In this document: positions 23,191 through 34,195 of the stretch, in pieces | Layout: every line of letters begins with the position of its first letter | Numbering within the stretch: position 1 is the first letter of the stretch | NCBI GenBank assembly: GCA_009746045.1 | Contig: RPFO01000412.1 | Coordinates: forward strand, 1,027,437-1,091,436 | Length of the DNA: 64,000 bases | Origin: Mesostigma viride | Lineage: Eukaryota; Streptophyta; Mesostigmatophyceae; Mesostigmatales; Mesostigmataceae | Reading direction: 5' to 3' | Position numbers and translations under genes: made by a program | The notes under the pieces: generated by a model | Database searches by the model: none | What the model was told of the DNA's origin: nothing | The model's input: the letters and a program-made list of their open reading frames with translations, nothing else

Positions 23191-23399
23191 AGGCACACAC
23201 ACCGAGAGGTGGACACAAACTTAGAACAGACTCATGGCATTCAGCACACAGGCTGAGCATTTTGGGAAATGTCTGGGACCTTTTGATGGGGCCACGGAAC
23301 GACGGTAAGTCCCGTGTGTTTAAAACCCAACCCCGTGCCTGTGGTGGGGCTCGCCTTGCCATGAGCAGGCCACGGGAGCCTGCCTAGAGTACACGCAAC

Positions 23400-24227
23400 A
23401 CGTCGTGTCTGGCAAATAGTGCGCGGTCGGGGCTAGATAGAAATTACAAGGGGCGACAACAAGGGGGTGATAGCAATGGGGGGACGCCTAGGGGTGGTTA
23501 CAGGGGGTGCTGACAAGGGGTAATGGTGTGTGTGTGTGTGTGGGGGGGCTAACAAGGGGTAATAACTAGAGATGATGGCAAGGGGGTTAAATAAACAGTG
23601 GTTTAAAAGGGACGATAGAAAAGGGGAATAGTATACTAGAACTGGCAAAATGCCGGAAACGGCCGTCAATTCACTTGGCAGATTTCCATCGTCGTGGTAT
23701 GATGCCTGGCGCATAGTTGGTGACTTGCGTTCCACTGTCTCCCGCCCTCGACGAAGGGGATGCGCACGAGTCGCCTCGCTGAAGGCGTGCTATCTGAGCT
23801 GATGACGTGCTGTATTGGGCGCAACCGCACGAGGCCAACATGTTCAAATACTGCCTTGAATCAGGGACTGATTAGGAGCCCCCCAAACTCGGCAACGCGC
23901 CATACCCGTTTTGTCCTCATAAACCCGTCTCGGCACGAGGGTTTTTGCAATAGCAATCCAAACGTATCAAGCACGAAGCTCTTAGGAAAACGCACTGCTC
24001 GCTGAAACTGCAACTCGGGCCATCCGCAGTCATGGCTTCCTCTCTGGCAATCACGATGTGTGGTGAGTTTTTATGAGGTGAAACAGGGGTGAATAACATG
24101 GAATTCGGTCAGGCTGCCAGGTCTGCCACCACCAAAATCTCCGTCGTAATGTATGGCCTAGCCTCGCTTAGCTGGACAGGGATTGTGCTGGACTGCCTTT
24201 TCCCGAGCACGCACTCGCCACCACAGG
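23400..24227. other. intergenic, G-rich short repeats
   Basis: At 23445-23640 runs of ACAAGGGG(G)T recur loosely. No gene recognised. Confidence 0.45.
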
Positions 24228-24625
24228 GCTTGGGGCACTGTAGCAAGCAGTTCCCAACTGCTCTGTTGACGAACAGGTTTGAACCGAAAAGCAGGCAGCT
24301 ATGGTGGGTGTCGTTACTCACTGAGGCATTTTGCCACTGGCGTGTGCCACAACCATCGGGCAAACTTCCCTTCCGGAACGCTCGAAGAAATACCAAACAC
24401 ACGTGAGTTACGTTCAAACACGCCAATGCAGCGCATGTTTACCACAAACCCGATCGCATGATGCTTTCATGGCACTCGCTCGTCTACTCGTTACGACGGA
24501 CTCGGTTTTGTCAATTACTTGCATCGTTGCCCAGTGTAGACGCGGTTGACTCGGACCGTAAAGAAAATTGTTCAACGCGCGTTGTTCACGGTCGTCGACA
24601 ATGCCGGGTTGTACAACCCCTGCAT
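24228..24625. repeat. long duplicated segment (copy 2)
   Basis: Matches 18434-18850. It leads directly into the 207-212 bp tandem array, whose first unit overlaps its end. Confidence 0.8.
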
Positions 24626-25345
24626 GTGCCACAGATACCGTACACCCGGCGGGGTCGATTGTGGATTCTGCCGTACCGTGCAGCGCGTCCTGCTTGGCTC
24701 CACCTGTGCAGGAAGAGCCGACGTCGCCCACAGCGGCCCGGGCGACACGGCTGACATTTGCACACCGACAAAGATTGTTCAACGCCCGTTGTCCACGGTC
24801 GTCCATACTGTAAGGCCGGGTTGTACAACCCCTGCAGGCATTACAGATTCCGTACACCCGGCGGGGTCGATTGTGGATTCTGCCGTACCGTGCAGCGCGT
24901 CCTGCTTGGCTCCACCTGTACAGGAAGAGCCGACATCGCCCACATCGGCCCGGGCGACACGGCTGACATTTGCACACCGACAAAGATTGTTCAACGCGCG
25001 TTGTTCACGGTCGTCGACAAGGCCGGGTTGTACAGACCCTGCATGTGCCACAGATTCCGTACACCCGGCGGGGTCGATTGTGGATTCTACCGTACCGTGC
25101 AGCTCGTCGTGCTTGGCTCCACCTGTACAGGAAGAGCCGACGTCGCCCACAGCGGCCCGGGCGACACGGCTTACATTTGCTCACCGACAAAGATTGTTCA
25201 ACGTGCGTTGTTCACGGTCGTCCATACTGGAAGGCCGGGTTGTACAGACCCTGCATGTGCCACAGATTCCGTACACACGGCGGCGTCGATTGTGGATTCT
25301 GCCGTACCGTGCAGCGCGTCCTGCTTGGCTCGGAACGGCTTGCAC
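24561..25345. repeat. tandem array of 207-212 bp units, about 3.7 copies
   Basis: TTGTTCAACGC marks the units at 24568, 24775, 24987 and 25194. Each contains CGGTCGTC, a CCGGGTTGTACA block, CACCCGGCGGGGTCGATTG and GGAAGAGCCGAC. Spacings are 207, 212 and 207, so reading frame is not kept throughout. No coding claim. Confidence 0.9.
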
Positions 25346-25679
25346 AGAACATTAGAACTGGCCGGCGGCGGGCAGGGTAGACGCAGCCCATGTGTTGTGC
25401 TACGAGTACATTGCGCGGGGGGGGGGGTGGCAAAGCTTGTGGGCGGTTCCGCCGGAGGCGATGGATTGCCAGCGCGCATGATCGGATAATCGAGAGACAT
25501 CGGCGGATTACTGAACTTAATCGCGTAGACAATCTTCCAACAAACGGGCAGGCAGCAGAGGCCAGCAGTCTGTACACTATGTGCAATTGCGGCGCTATGC
25601 TGGTACCGTGTAGCAGGTGATTCGTCGCGGGCAACAAACGTGTGGTCGGATACTGCGTTGGTGCTTCAATAGGTACAAT

Positions 25680-28559
25680 ATGTCGGACGCCCTCGACGCG
25701 CGGGCGCGTTGGGAGGGGAAGCGCCATGCCGCTGGGACGTTCGCGGAGGACTACTTCAGAGACAGGGCAAGTGTGTCGAGTCGGGGACGTTGTTGTCGCT
25801 AGCGGGAGGTGATGGGAGGGAAGTTGGGGGCCGCGCGGCATACCGTTGGGGAAGCGGGTGCGAAACCACATGCCTGTTGCTGACGCGCTTGTATCTCGTC
25901 TCGCCGCTGCCTTTGCTCGGGGATGGCAACGCAGGTAACGCTGTTCGAACAACCGTTGGACTTCTCCAACGCGGCCAAATACTTCTTCCCAGTGCACAGC
26001 GACCCCTGGAAGAAGCTGGCGTGTATCGAACACATGCAACAGGAGCTCGGCAAGTGGAGACAGGCGAACCCGGCGTCGTGGACCAGCATGTACATGGTCG
26101 ACCGGGAGGAGGGCGGGGGGCGGTCTCGGAAGAGGAGGCTGCAGGGCACCCGAGCGGTGAGTCGCCGGCGCTGTTGATGGACGGGGACGGGTGCATGCAA
26201 TGCCCCCCCCCAACACCCAGCACCCGGGTTACGATCACAATAGTAAGCTAGACTTCACCGACCTTGCCACGGTATGCTTGCTATCGCTCGTGCCCCCCCC
26301 CCCTCGCTGACGCGTGTTTCGTCAAATGTGGACACCCGCATGTGCTGCGCAGTTGGGGCGCCTGAATAGGCTACGCACCTACTGGGACCAGAAGTGTGCG
26401 ACCGCAGAGGCGGAACTGGCGCGAAGAGGTCAACCGGCGGAACAGCGTTTACCGGGTGAGGCGTTGCATGCTCAAGCCGCGGAGGCGTGCGCGGGGCAGC
26501 CCGCGCAGGGTGGGCAGGCCGACCGTACGGGACACGTCGTGCCGCCACCGCCATCGATTGTCGCGATGGCAGTCGGCATGCTGGAGGCGGCGTGTGCCTC
26601 CGTCCCGTGGCTGGCGGCCGCCGACGAGGGAGTAGCGCACGTGGAGGGGTGGTTCAGAGAGGACAGCCCTGCCTCCATCGAACTCGTGCAGGCAAAGGCC
26701 CTGTCCCTGGCGGAACAAGCGCTGCGGGAGGCGTCGCGCGGCCTCCGCGGCCACTGCGCGGCGAGGGGCACCGCGGTGAGTAGCCTTGTAGTCAGCGTGT
26801 GACGGATGACCCGGATGTGTACATGCTGCTGCTCTTCCCCGTGCGACTTGCGTTCATAGGATCCCCTGACTGACACTGCCGTCCCTGCGTCGTTCCGAAC
26901 TCGCCATGGACAGGGTGCCCTCTTGGCTCTGCCTGCCCCGTCCACCCCCCGTGTGGGCTCGTCGGGGGACGCGAGCGGCGACTCGCGTGTTGAGGGGGGT
27001 TTGGAGGGCGACCGAGGCGACGTGCACGGGGAGGGCGCGGACAGCGTCGCGGGGAGGGTGGCGACCGCGCCAGCCGGCGGCGAGGGGATGCCCACGGGGG
27101 TCCCCGCAGACGGAGATGGCGAGGGCGCGGCCGGCGTCGCGGGGCGGGCGGCGACCGCGCCGGCAGCGGACGTGGAGACGGCGTGCGAGGGTGGGGACGG
27201 GCGCGGAGAGGGTTCAGCGGACGGCACGCGGCGGGCGGGTGTGGTGGGCGGGCGCGGCGATGCGGTGCGGGTCGCAGACATGGCACAGTCGGAAGGGGAT
27301 ATGGCGGCCGCCGCAGGTGACGGCGATGGCGGCAGTTACGGGCCTGGCTGTGACCACTCAATCAGCGACGGGCCCCTGGCCAGTCCGCGGTCACCCGACT
27401 ACCCAGATAGCCCACACGGCACGGGGGGGCGCGGTCGCGGGGAGGGGGCGGCCGGCGAGGGGGGGGGGCTTCCCCGCACGAGCAAGCCGGAACCGCGCCG
27501 TTCACCCCCGTGTCCGTGCAGTCCAGCACGGATTCCGACGTCTCCTTTGTGGGGTGCGACGATTGCCCCCGTTTCTACGCGATCCTGGCTGATCGGGGTG
27601 GCCGACCACTGGGACCCATCACCGAGCCCTTGACCAGACATAAGAGCATCGACACCTGGGTTAACGTGGCAGTCGGCGTAGTAGTCGCCCTGCTGAGCTC
27701 TTGCCAGCTCGACGGCGCACCGGGCCTGCAGTGGCTGCACGCCACGGAGTATGGGGGGCGCAAGCACGGCGCCGGCTGCCGGGTCGGCCTGCGTCTTCTG
27801 CAGTGCATATGCGCGCTTGCGGACCCACGGATGACGATTAAGGCTCGCGACGAGACGAGGGACGATCTCCGCGCTGCCTTGCAAGCCCAAGGCCGTCTCG
27901 ACCCCGAGGGAGGCGAAGGCAAGGAGAGCCCGGAGGACGCCCTCAGGTTGCTCATGCGCCACGTGCAGGGGTGCCACGTCCGCGGGAGTCTACGGTGTTG
28001 GTCGCTGGGCAGCTCTCGGCGGGTGGGCGCCCCCTTTGCTATGGGAGTCTCTGACGGCGCTCCGCGCGACGTCGGAGACCGCATACGGTACGTGTGCTCG
28101 CGGCGAATTGGTCGGCACGGCGGCCACCTGGCCAACGGCACCTATGCAAACTGCTACATGGAGCACGTGTTCGACGGGAAGCCCGCCTGGGTGCTGTGCG
28201 CTGACATCCGCGAGTACGATGGACCGGGTGTGCCGGCGGAGTTGGATGTGCGGGCCAAGCTGCGCGGGCAGGGGTTGGACGGACAGACCACGGTGCACAC
28301 GCTCACCCTCCGTCTGTGCGTGCTCTACAGGCGCACGAGGAGGCGAGACCACTTCACGGTGCTCCAGCCGGCCGACCCAGCCGTGTGGGACGGGGAGTGG
28401 GTAGAGGTGGACGGGCTGCTGGCAGATTACGGGGAGCAGGGGGGCAGAAGCCGGGTGCGCCCCGTTGGGACCCTGGCCACGCTCCTGCCCGTGGTGGCCG
28501 GGGACGCCCGCGGCGTGGGTTACAAGGTGGTCCGGTGTGTTCCGGACGCCGCAGCCTAG
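25680..28559 (+). CDS. gene A: paralogue of gene B, unrecognised family; exons 25680-25766, 25935-26156, 26353-26775, 26914-28559 (frame break at 27459-27468)
   Basis: Exon 1 (29 codons) starts MSDALDARARWEGKR and matches gene B exon 1 in length and pattern. Exon 2 (74 codons) carries EQPLDFSNAAKY, HSDPWKKLACIEHMQQELGK and NPASW, shared with B. Exon 3 (141 codons) begins LGRLNRLRTYW and has a carboxyl helical region (VAMAVGMLEAACAS). All introns are phase 0. Intron 1 uses a GC donor (AGG|GCAAGT). Exon 4 starts as an Ala/Gly/Asp-rich repeat region; an alternative acceptor gives start 26860. At a run of 10 G the frame breaks: one more G would continue it into a 340-residue region with WVNVAVGVVVALLSS and HFTVLQPADPAVWDGEW. 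That region weakly recalls a ubiquitin-specific protease fold, without a visible catalytic Cys box. Function unknown. Confidence 0.65.
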
Positions 28560-29388
28560 GGAGCGTCCGCGCCACCTCAACTTAAACGGAGGCGCATGGG
28601 GTGCCACCGTCCGGGCGCGCCAGCAGCTGTCGCGTGTCGGTTGCTCGGACACCCTGGGTATCGGCGGGGCACCGTGGACGCGTGGCATCCGTGCGGCGTG
28701 CAGGCCTCGATGCCGGCCTCTGTTGGGTCGTATGTTGCATAACTGGGATGAGACCCTGGGTAGCGCTTGTCGCCAATATGTCACCACACCGGGCCGTAAC
28801 CCGGCGGGCCCGCTGGGGCGAGTGTGCTCGGAACAGGTGCCATGCCCTGCGCTTGCGTTGTGCATTCGGTACTCGTTGCGTGTCCCCCCCCCCCCCCCCC
28901 CCCCCCCCCTCCCTCCCTCCCTCCCTCTCACATTGTGGCCAGGTCAGACTATGCCGCCCTGGCTGGCCAAGCCGCCGGGGGCAACACCAAGCACACGGAT
29001 AATGCCAAGGAGACAACAATGGACAGTGCGGATAATATCTAGCATGGATAATATGTCTGGTCTGGCAATGGAGGGTTTGTCTGCTCTCAATAGCATACAT
29101 ACTAGTTGTATATAGGTTTATAGTGGGGCGTTTGCTATGGTATGATTTATTTCACTCTGCCGTAAGTAATATAATTTGTAGAATACGTATCATGCAATTG
29201 CTTCATGATAACTACTGGGGACATGCCAGGTCAATAATTGATGCCCATATAACAAAATACGCAATTACCCGAGGTGGGACCGTCTGCACCCATCCATCCG
29301 TCCACCGGGGTTGATGCTCCGCGACTTCCCAACGGGAGCACGAGTCTAATTAATCAATAAACTAGTCGATTAACGAGCGAATATCGGG
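28560..29388. other. intergenic with C homopolymer
   Basis: Downstream of gene A. A C run at 28884-28909 is followed by CCCTCCCT repeats. No gene seen. A dispersed-repeat end lies at 29306-29365. Confidence 0.5.
29306..29365 (+). repeat. short dispersed repeat end
   Basis: CCGGGGTTGATGCTCCGCGA, then TTCCCAACGGGAGCACGAGT and TAATTAATCAATAAA. Same block order as 12371-12420 and the reverse copies at 40.3 and 52.9 kb. Confidence 0.65.
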
Positions 29389-29513
29389 GAGACAACCAGC
29401 GCAGGCCAGGAATCGGGAGAATCCGGACCATGGTAGCTCGTGCATGCGGTTATATTGTCCCCGTGCTACCATGGTCCGGATTCTCCCGATTTCTGGCCTG
29501 CGCTGGTTGTCTC
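29389..29513. repeat. foldback: 49-bp inverted repeat with 27-nt loop
   Basis: The left arm 29389-29437 and right arm 29465-29513 are complementary with one mismatch. The arms begin GAGACAACCAGCGCAGGCC. A diverged copy of one arm and its flank (to about 29690) occurs at 50487-50735 without the second arm. Confidence 0.85.
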
Positions 29514-29523
29514 TTTGATATTG

Positions 29524-29690
29524 TCCCCGTGCTCGAGTCGTTCATGATGATGAATATGAATGGTGATCAATGGAAACGTGTATCCTTGTGCGTTGAAATT
29601 ATGGCTGTCTTACGTGTGGGGCGACTAGGTGACCTACACGGCGGGGCCGGAAACAGCTTGCCTGATCAGGGCGTGTGTCTCGAGTCTATC
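29524..29690. repeat. dispersed repeat (second copy 50574-50735)
   Basis: Shared blocks: CGAGTCGTTCA.GATGA, AATATGAATGG.GAT, GAAAT.ATGGCTG and GCCGGAAACAGCTTGC. Confidence 0.7.
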
Positions 29691-29899
29691 TGGCCGGGAG
29701 TGTCTAGTGGTGATCGAGCACCATTGCTGCGATCGCTCTCCTGGCACCATTTACGAGGAAATACCCGCAGATGGAAAACCGCTGAAAAGGTCTAGCTAGT
29801 AAGTCATCACGCCATGCCATGATTCAAAACGTCCAAGAACTGCACACGGTGCAAAGGTAAAAAGCCGCAGGACAGCACTTTCAAAATGTGCGGCGGGAA

Positions 29900-30971
29900 C
29901 CAAAAGCCCGCGCATGCCAGAAAAGATCGTGTTGCTGCAGCGACGAGCCGACGTGAACAACGAATCCAGTGCCAAGCCTCGGAACGGCCGCAAAGGAGAT
30001 CTGGCACCACAGGGTTCGGATGTGCGGAGATACTGCGCGATCGGGCCGGTTTGTAGAGCGTGTGCCAATGGGCGTCACCGAGCAGACGTGGGTGACGTTG
30101 CAAAAAACACCGGACTTGACGGAGCATAGCGTCTCGGCCATAGTCTTTGACCAACAAACGACGCAAGCGGTCCATAAGAGTCGCGATGAAATGGACACGG
30201 TAAGAACAAACATGGGGAAAACGATGCGACTGACTAAGCACAACCCCGTGTTATGCTGCGTGGGAAAGGAGGCCGTGAATATCGGGGTAACGAAGAAAAG
30301 GAATTTGCCGGTATTCGGGGCTTATCATAGACAGCCCTTCTCGCCGTGGGTAATGCCAAGATCGAGGTAATTGCAATGAGTATCCTCTGACACGAGCTTT
30401 AATGTGAGGGCTATCTGGGTAGATGCCAGGCAGACCAGCGGTGATATACAAATAAACGGGTTGTGAAACCAGGGTTGCCGAAAGTGATGACATCGTCAAT
30501 GTATCGGCACGTGTGGATAAAACGCCGGATGAGAACATCGTCGTGGGAGGCAATGAGATTCTCCGTGAAGGCAAGCGCACGAGCGTATATCTAGAGGTCT
30601 GCAAGGAGCCCGGCACAGTTGGTGTCCATAGGGATGCCGATACCTTGGTGGTATACGTTGCCCGCAAGGCAAATGAATGTGTTATCAACAGGATAAGAGA
30701 TCCAAGGAACAAGGTCAACCTTCGTGATCATATAATTATAACCATCCCGCACGATAGCACCTGCCGCGATCCCTGAGAGCCACGTTGCCGTGGGCTTGGT
30801 CTGAGAAACACGCACGTGCAGGTGGTTGCGCCCTTCAGGCATACGTGCATAAAGACGTGTCAGGAGGCTATCTGAATGGGCCTTCAAATCGTAAAAATCT
30901 AGTGTGGTATGTAGAGTGGTGAAATCATAGGTGGACAGGGGCATAGGTATACGCATCTCCGCGGCTGTCAC
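29900..30971 (-). pseudogene. Penelope-like element reverse transcriptase, decayed
   Basis: Minus-strand translation from about 30925 reads STYDFTTLHTTLDFYDLK, then HQGIGIPMDTNCAGLLADL. These are the palm motifs of Penelope-like reverse transcriptases (T.DFxxLYT and GIPMGTNCAPLLADL). An in-frame TAG directly follows LLADL. The same frame continues to CRYIDDVIT, the catalytic Y-x-D-D block, at about 30500. Thumb-like pieces follow in shifting frames: GIYPDS at about 30415, and SQSHRFPHV with ATLMDRLRRL at 30240-30160. In Penelope-like elements a GIY-YIG endonuclease may flank the RT, but I do not see one. The stop and frameshifts show it is inactive. Confidence 0.75.
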
Positions 30972-31064
30972 GAGCGAGCGAGTATAATTACTAACTGCAG
31001 GGTAAAGTAACCCACGTAGATATAAACACAGGTGACGCTAGCAAGCGACAACACGACAAAACAG

Positions 31065-31632
31065 CTATACAGCCGGCATCAGGACACCCGATCCACGTCG
31101 CGGCACGACGAAACCCTCCTCATACGTGAGCTGCGCCGCGACGTCGGCCCGTGTGCGGCGGAGAAACACGTCAGCCATAGCCCGGGTCTTCGCCTTTGTG
31201 GCGTGCCACGTCCGAGTAGCCCGGGTAATCGCGACCGACAGGGCGTGGCCGCCAGTAGGATGTCCAGGTCTGCGACGACCAAGTGGCCCGTTGGCCCTCC
31301 ATGTCCAGGTTGTCCGGCCGGAGCCGGCAGCACTCATGAAAGAAGTAGTTGGCGGTCGGGGTCCCTGCGGCCCCGAACTCCTCGTATACAAACGGCACTG
31401 TATGGTGGTGCGCCACGCCCCCATAGGACTGTTGATTGGCCCGCTCAGCCCGATCCGCGGTATAGCCCGCCGCATGGGGTGCACCAACCACGTGGCCAAG
31501 AGCCAAGCGGCGGGCCACAGAAACGTCAACGAGCAATTGCCGGCCGCCTCCCTCGAATCCCAGAACCACCGTGTCGGGTCTGTGGTTAGGGGGGGTAGAA
31601 AGCCGTGCCGGTGCGCGTGACCCTTGCTTCAC
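31065..31632 (-). pseudogene. carboxyl tail of a retroelement protein with PD-(D/E)XK-like endonuclease domain
   Basis: The minus frame reads NHRPDTVVLGF, then LLVDVSVARRLALGH, HTVPFVYEEFGAAG and SSQTWTSYW. Near there it shifts into another frame reading LSVAITRATRTWHATK. Many algal and protist retroelement polyproteins end with the same order: RPDV, a (L)(V)DV strand, an E..K...Y helix, a vPFv.ExxG segment, and W(R)Q.LSVA(L)Q.G. The usual catalytic Lys region reads ERANQQSYG here, so Lys is replaced. One frameshift between the two frames indicates decay. Confidence 0.5.
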
Positions 31633-33200
31633 GACCGTGTGAAGCGCAGAGCCCGGGGGGGTATGCCCCCGTCAATGCTTGCCTCGCCTCGCACGGCCCC
31701 TACAAGGCCTCGCCCTCGCTCCCATCCCGTTTGTACAGAGCGCGCGCATCGGTTGTCGCTTGGTTGCGCGGCATTGTGTCGTGACGGCACCCTCGGGGCT
31801 CGCAGAGACGTCCGCTCCTTGGAGCCTTGTGACCTGGAAACGGGTGGGCAAGGCGTGACGCGGTGGGCGGGCATCAGACAAAGGGTCGCGGTCAGGGGCA
31901 TCCCAGGAAGTCGAGGCACTACAACCAACCCCCTCCCCCCCCCCCCCCCCCCCCTATGGGAGCACAGTGACATGGGCACCCGCAACTAGTGCGCACAAGG
32001 TGGATCCCCGAGCAAGCCCCCTCACCTCAACCCTCGTTATGTTTTCTTCGTTTGTTCTCCATTCCTGTGACTGGTGGTGGTGGTGGGGTGGGGTGGGGTA
32101 CATGCCCGGGCCTTCGTGCCCCTCCCCTCTCCCCCCCCCCCCCCCTCCACCAGCCCCCGCCCCTCCGCCGCCCACCCACCCACCTGACATCCCGTGAATG
32201 TTACGGAAGGAGAACCAGAGCATTCACCGAGGCTGCCTAGGGCAGCAAACCTGATGCAACTTACTCGTTTCAGTGGGAGGGAATAGGTGGATAGCCCAAT
32301 GGGACCCAGTGTTTACAGAATGCCGTCAAATTTAACCCGCGATGCTGTCAACTTTAACCCCCCCCCCCCCCCACCCCCCCCCCCCCTCCCCTCTTCCCAA
32401 CCCCAACCCATTCAGTTTTGCTCGCTTCATGCTTGGGTTTATCGGCTCGTGAACCCAACCCACCCCCCCCCCCACCCCCCTCCCCAGGAACGACATGGTA
32501 CCTCTGGCCAGCCGTACATCAGTCGTCAGACGGTACACATTGCATGCTGGTTCTGTCGCATCCAACACTGTGGCAGGGGCTATTCCGGGCGGCTCTCACG
32601 AGGGAGGCCTAAACGACGTCATATCTTGTTTCGTAATCCCACATTTGCCGGCGGTTCACCACGTAGATCACCTCGTGTCTGACGTTTCCCCGCACCCATG
32701 GCGACCCGAAATCCTACCCAGTGTCGTAGTTATGTTCCCACGACCGCGGCCCCCTTCTCCTTTCCGGTTACCTCGACAAAGTGTCGTCCTTTCCTGGCGT
32801 AGCCCTGCCCGGAACGTTGGCATAAGTCGCCTATGCATGGTCAACGCCTACGCACCGCCTGCACATGAAACGCCTACGTGTCATGACATAATTGTGTACA
32901 GCACGAGGCCGCGAGTCGAGTCGTTCCAGGCACGCGGCATGGAAGCATGTGTACAGGACAGCACAGGATAGCCAGAGATTCCCGTATGCTGCCTGCAACA
33001 AGCATGCAGGGCAGCCATACGAGGCTCTGGCCATGTAGGGTTGCACAGCGTTGCTCATGACCGAGGATCAAGGATGGAACGAGGTTGCATGTAATCGTGG
33101 GTTGGCGCAGGACAGGCGGCCACGTGCACGTCCGCGCACGGGTTAAGGCGCCCACGCCTCGCAGGCCGGAGGCACTTTACGTCGTGGTCGGGTTCGACTA
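31633..33200. other. intergenic, rich in C homopolymers
   Basis: C runs at 31935-31954, 32131-32145, 32358-32372 and 32374-32386. Open frames here are composition-driven. A plus frame at 32495-32971 is open for 158 residues but I recognise nothing in it. Confidence 0.45.
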
Positions 33201-33208
33201 GGTGGGGT

Positions 33209-33775
33209 GCACGTGGTGGCTGCCCATTGATCAACCTACGACGATCGTCGTAGGTTGATCAATGGGCAGCCGCCACGTGCAGGTCAGGATTCTGTCAACA
33301 AACCGTCCGGCACAAGAAATATAGTTGGAGTTAACATAGTTGGATGTGCGTGGAATCGTGTCGCACTGTATAATGCAGGGGCTCATATTTGGAATAAACG
33401 TACACCTATTTACCTGGAAAAAAAAATGCAGGGGCTCACAGGCTGTGGCCGGCCGGACAGGTCCGGCCAAAGTTATTCCCCTGCACGTGGCGGTTGCCCA
33501 TTGACCAACCTACGACGATCGTCGTAGGTTGATCAATGGGCAACCGCCATGTGCATTTCGGGATTCTGTCAACAAGCCGTCCGGCACAATAAATATAGTT
33601 GGAGTTAATATAGTTGGATGTGCGTGGAATCGTGTCGCACTGTGTAATGCAGGGGCTCACAGGCGGTGGCCGGCCGGACAGGTTCGGCTAAAGTTGTTCC
33701 CCTGCACGTGGCGGCTGCCCATTGACCAACCTACGACGATCGTCGTAGGTTGATCAATGGGCAGCCGCCACGCGC
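33209..33775. mobile_element. tandem palindrome-linked elements: three 72-bp palindromes separated by 202- and 149-bp units
   Basis: Palindromes at 33209-33280, 33483-33554 and 33704-33775 are centred on CGACGATCGTCG with arms running out to GCACGTGGCGG. The spacers share GATTCTGTCAACAA, CCGTCCGGCACAA, ATAGTTGGAGTTAA and TGCAGGGGCTCA. Read as MITE-like elements with 36-bp terminal inverted repeats inserted end to end, each junction becomes a palindrome. A reversed partial array lies at 60802-61045. Confidence 0.8.
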
Positions 33776-34195
33776 GTGTCCGAGCACGTGGTACGGAGCC
33801 GGCACGGCTCAGTCGGACGCGTTGTCGGGCTCTGGGTAGGACTCTTAGGTAGGGTGCACGTGGCCGCCGGTCGAATGACGTTCGCGTATGCACTGTATAT
33901 TACAAGTGCTCACACCATCGTGTACTGTACAGCGGGTAAACTAGGCAACTCAACCTTCCATGCACGACATCGGCACCGTCTCCAGGCGGTCGACAGCTCG
34001 GGGACGTTGAGTGGGATTGCGGACGAGTGTGCGCTGGTTCCGCTCCGAGCCCCCCCCACTTCGACGTTCAGCTGACTTGACCACGCGGTGTCTTCTCGAC
34101 AACACGAAGCCAGTTTTCGCGGGATACGCCCAGCTTACACTGGCATCGGTCCGGCTCCCGTTTTCTTCCGTTGGCAGCTTTCGTACACACCCGTC

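Noticed and set aside
22765-23362. His-Thr, Cys-Val, Ala-His and Arg-Val repeat proteins
   Set aside because: Translation of the CGCACA microsatellite in different frames.
24546-25489. Repeat protein of 243-269 codons over the 207-212 bp array
   Set aside because: Unit lengths are not all multiples of 3 (212), two frames are equally open, and the minus strand is open too; more likely non-coding.
32495-32971. 158-codon plus-strand open frame
   Set aside because: No recognisable domain, no splice or start support, and similar-length frames occur by composition in this region.
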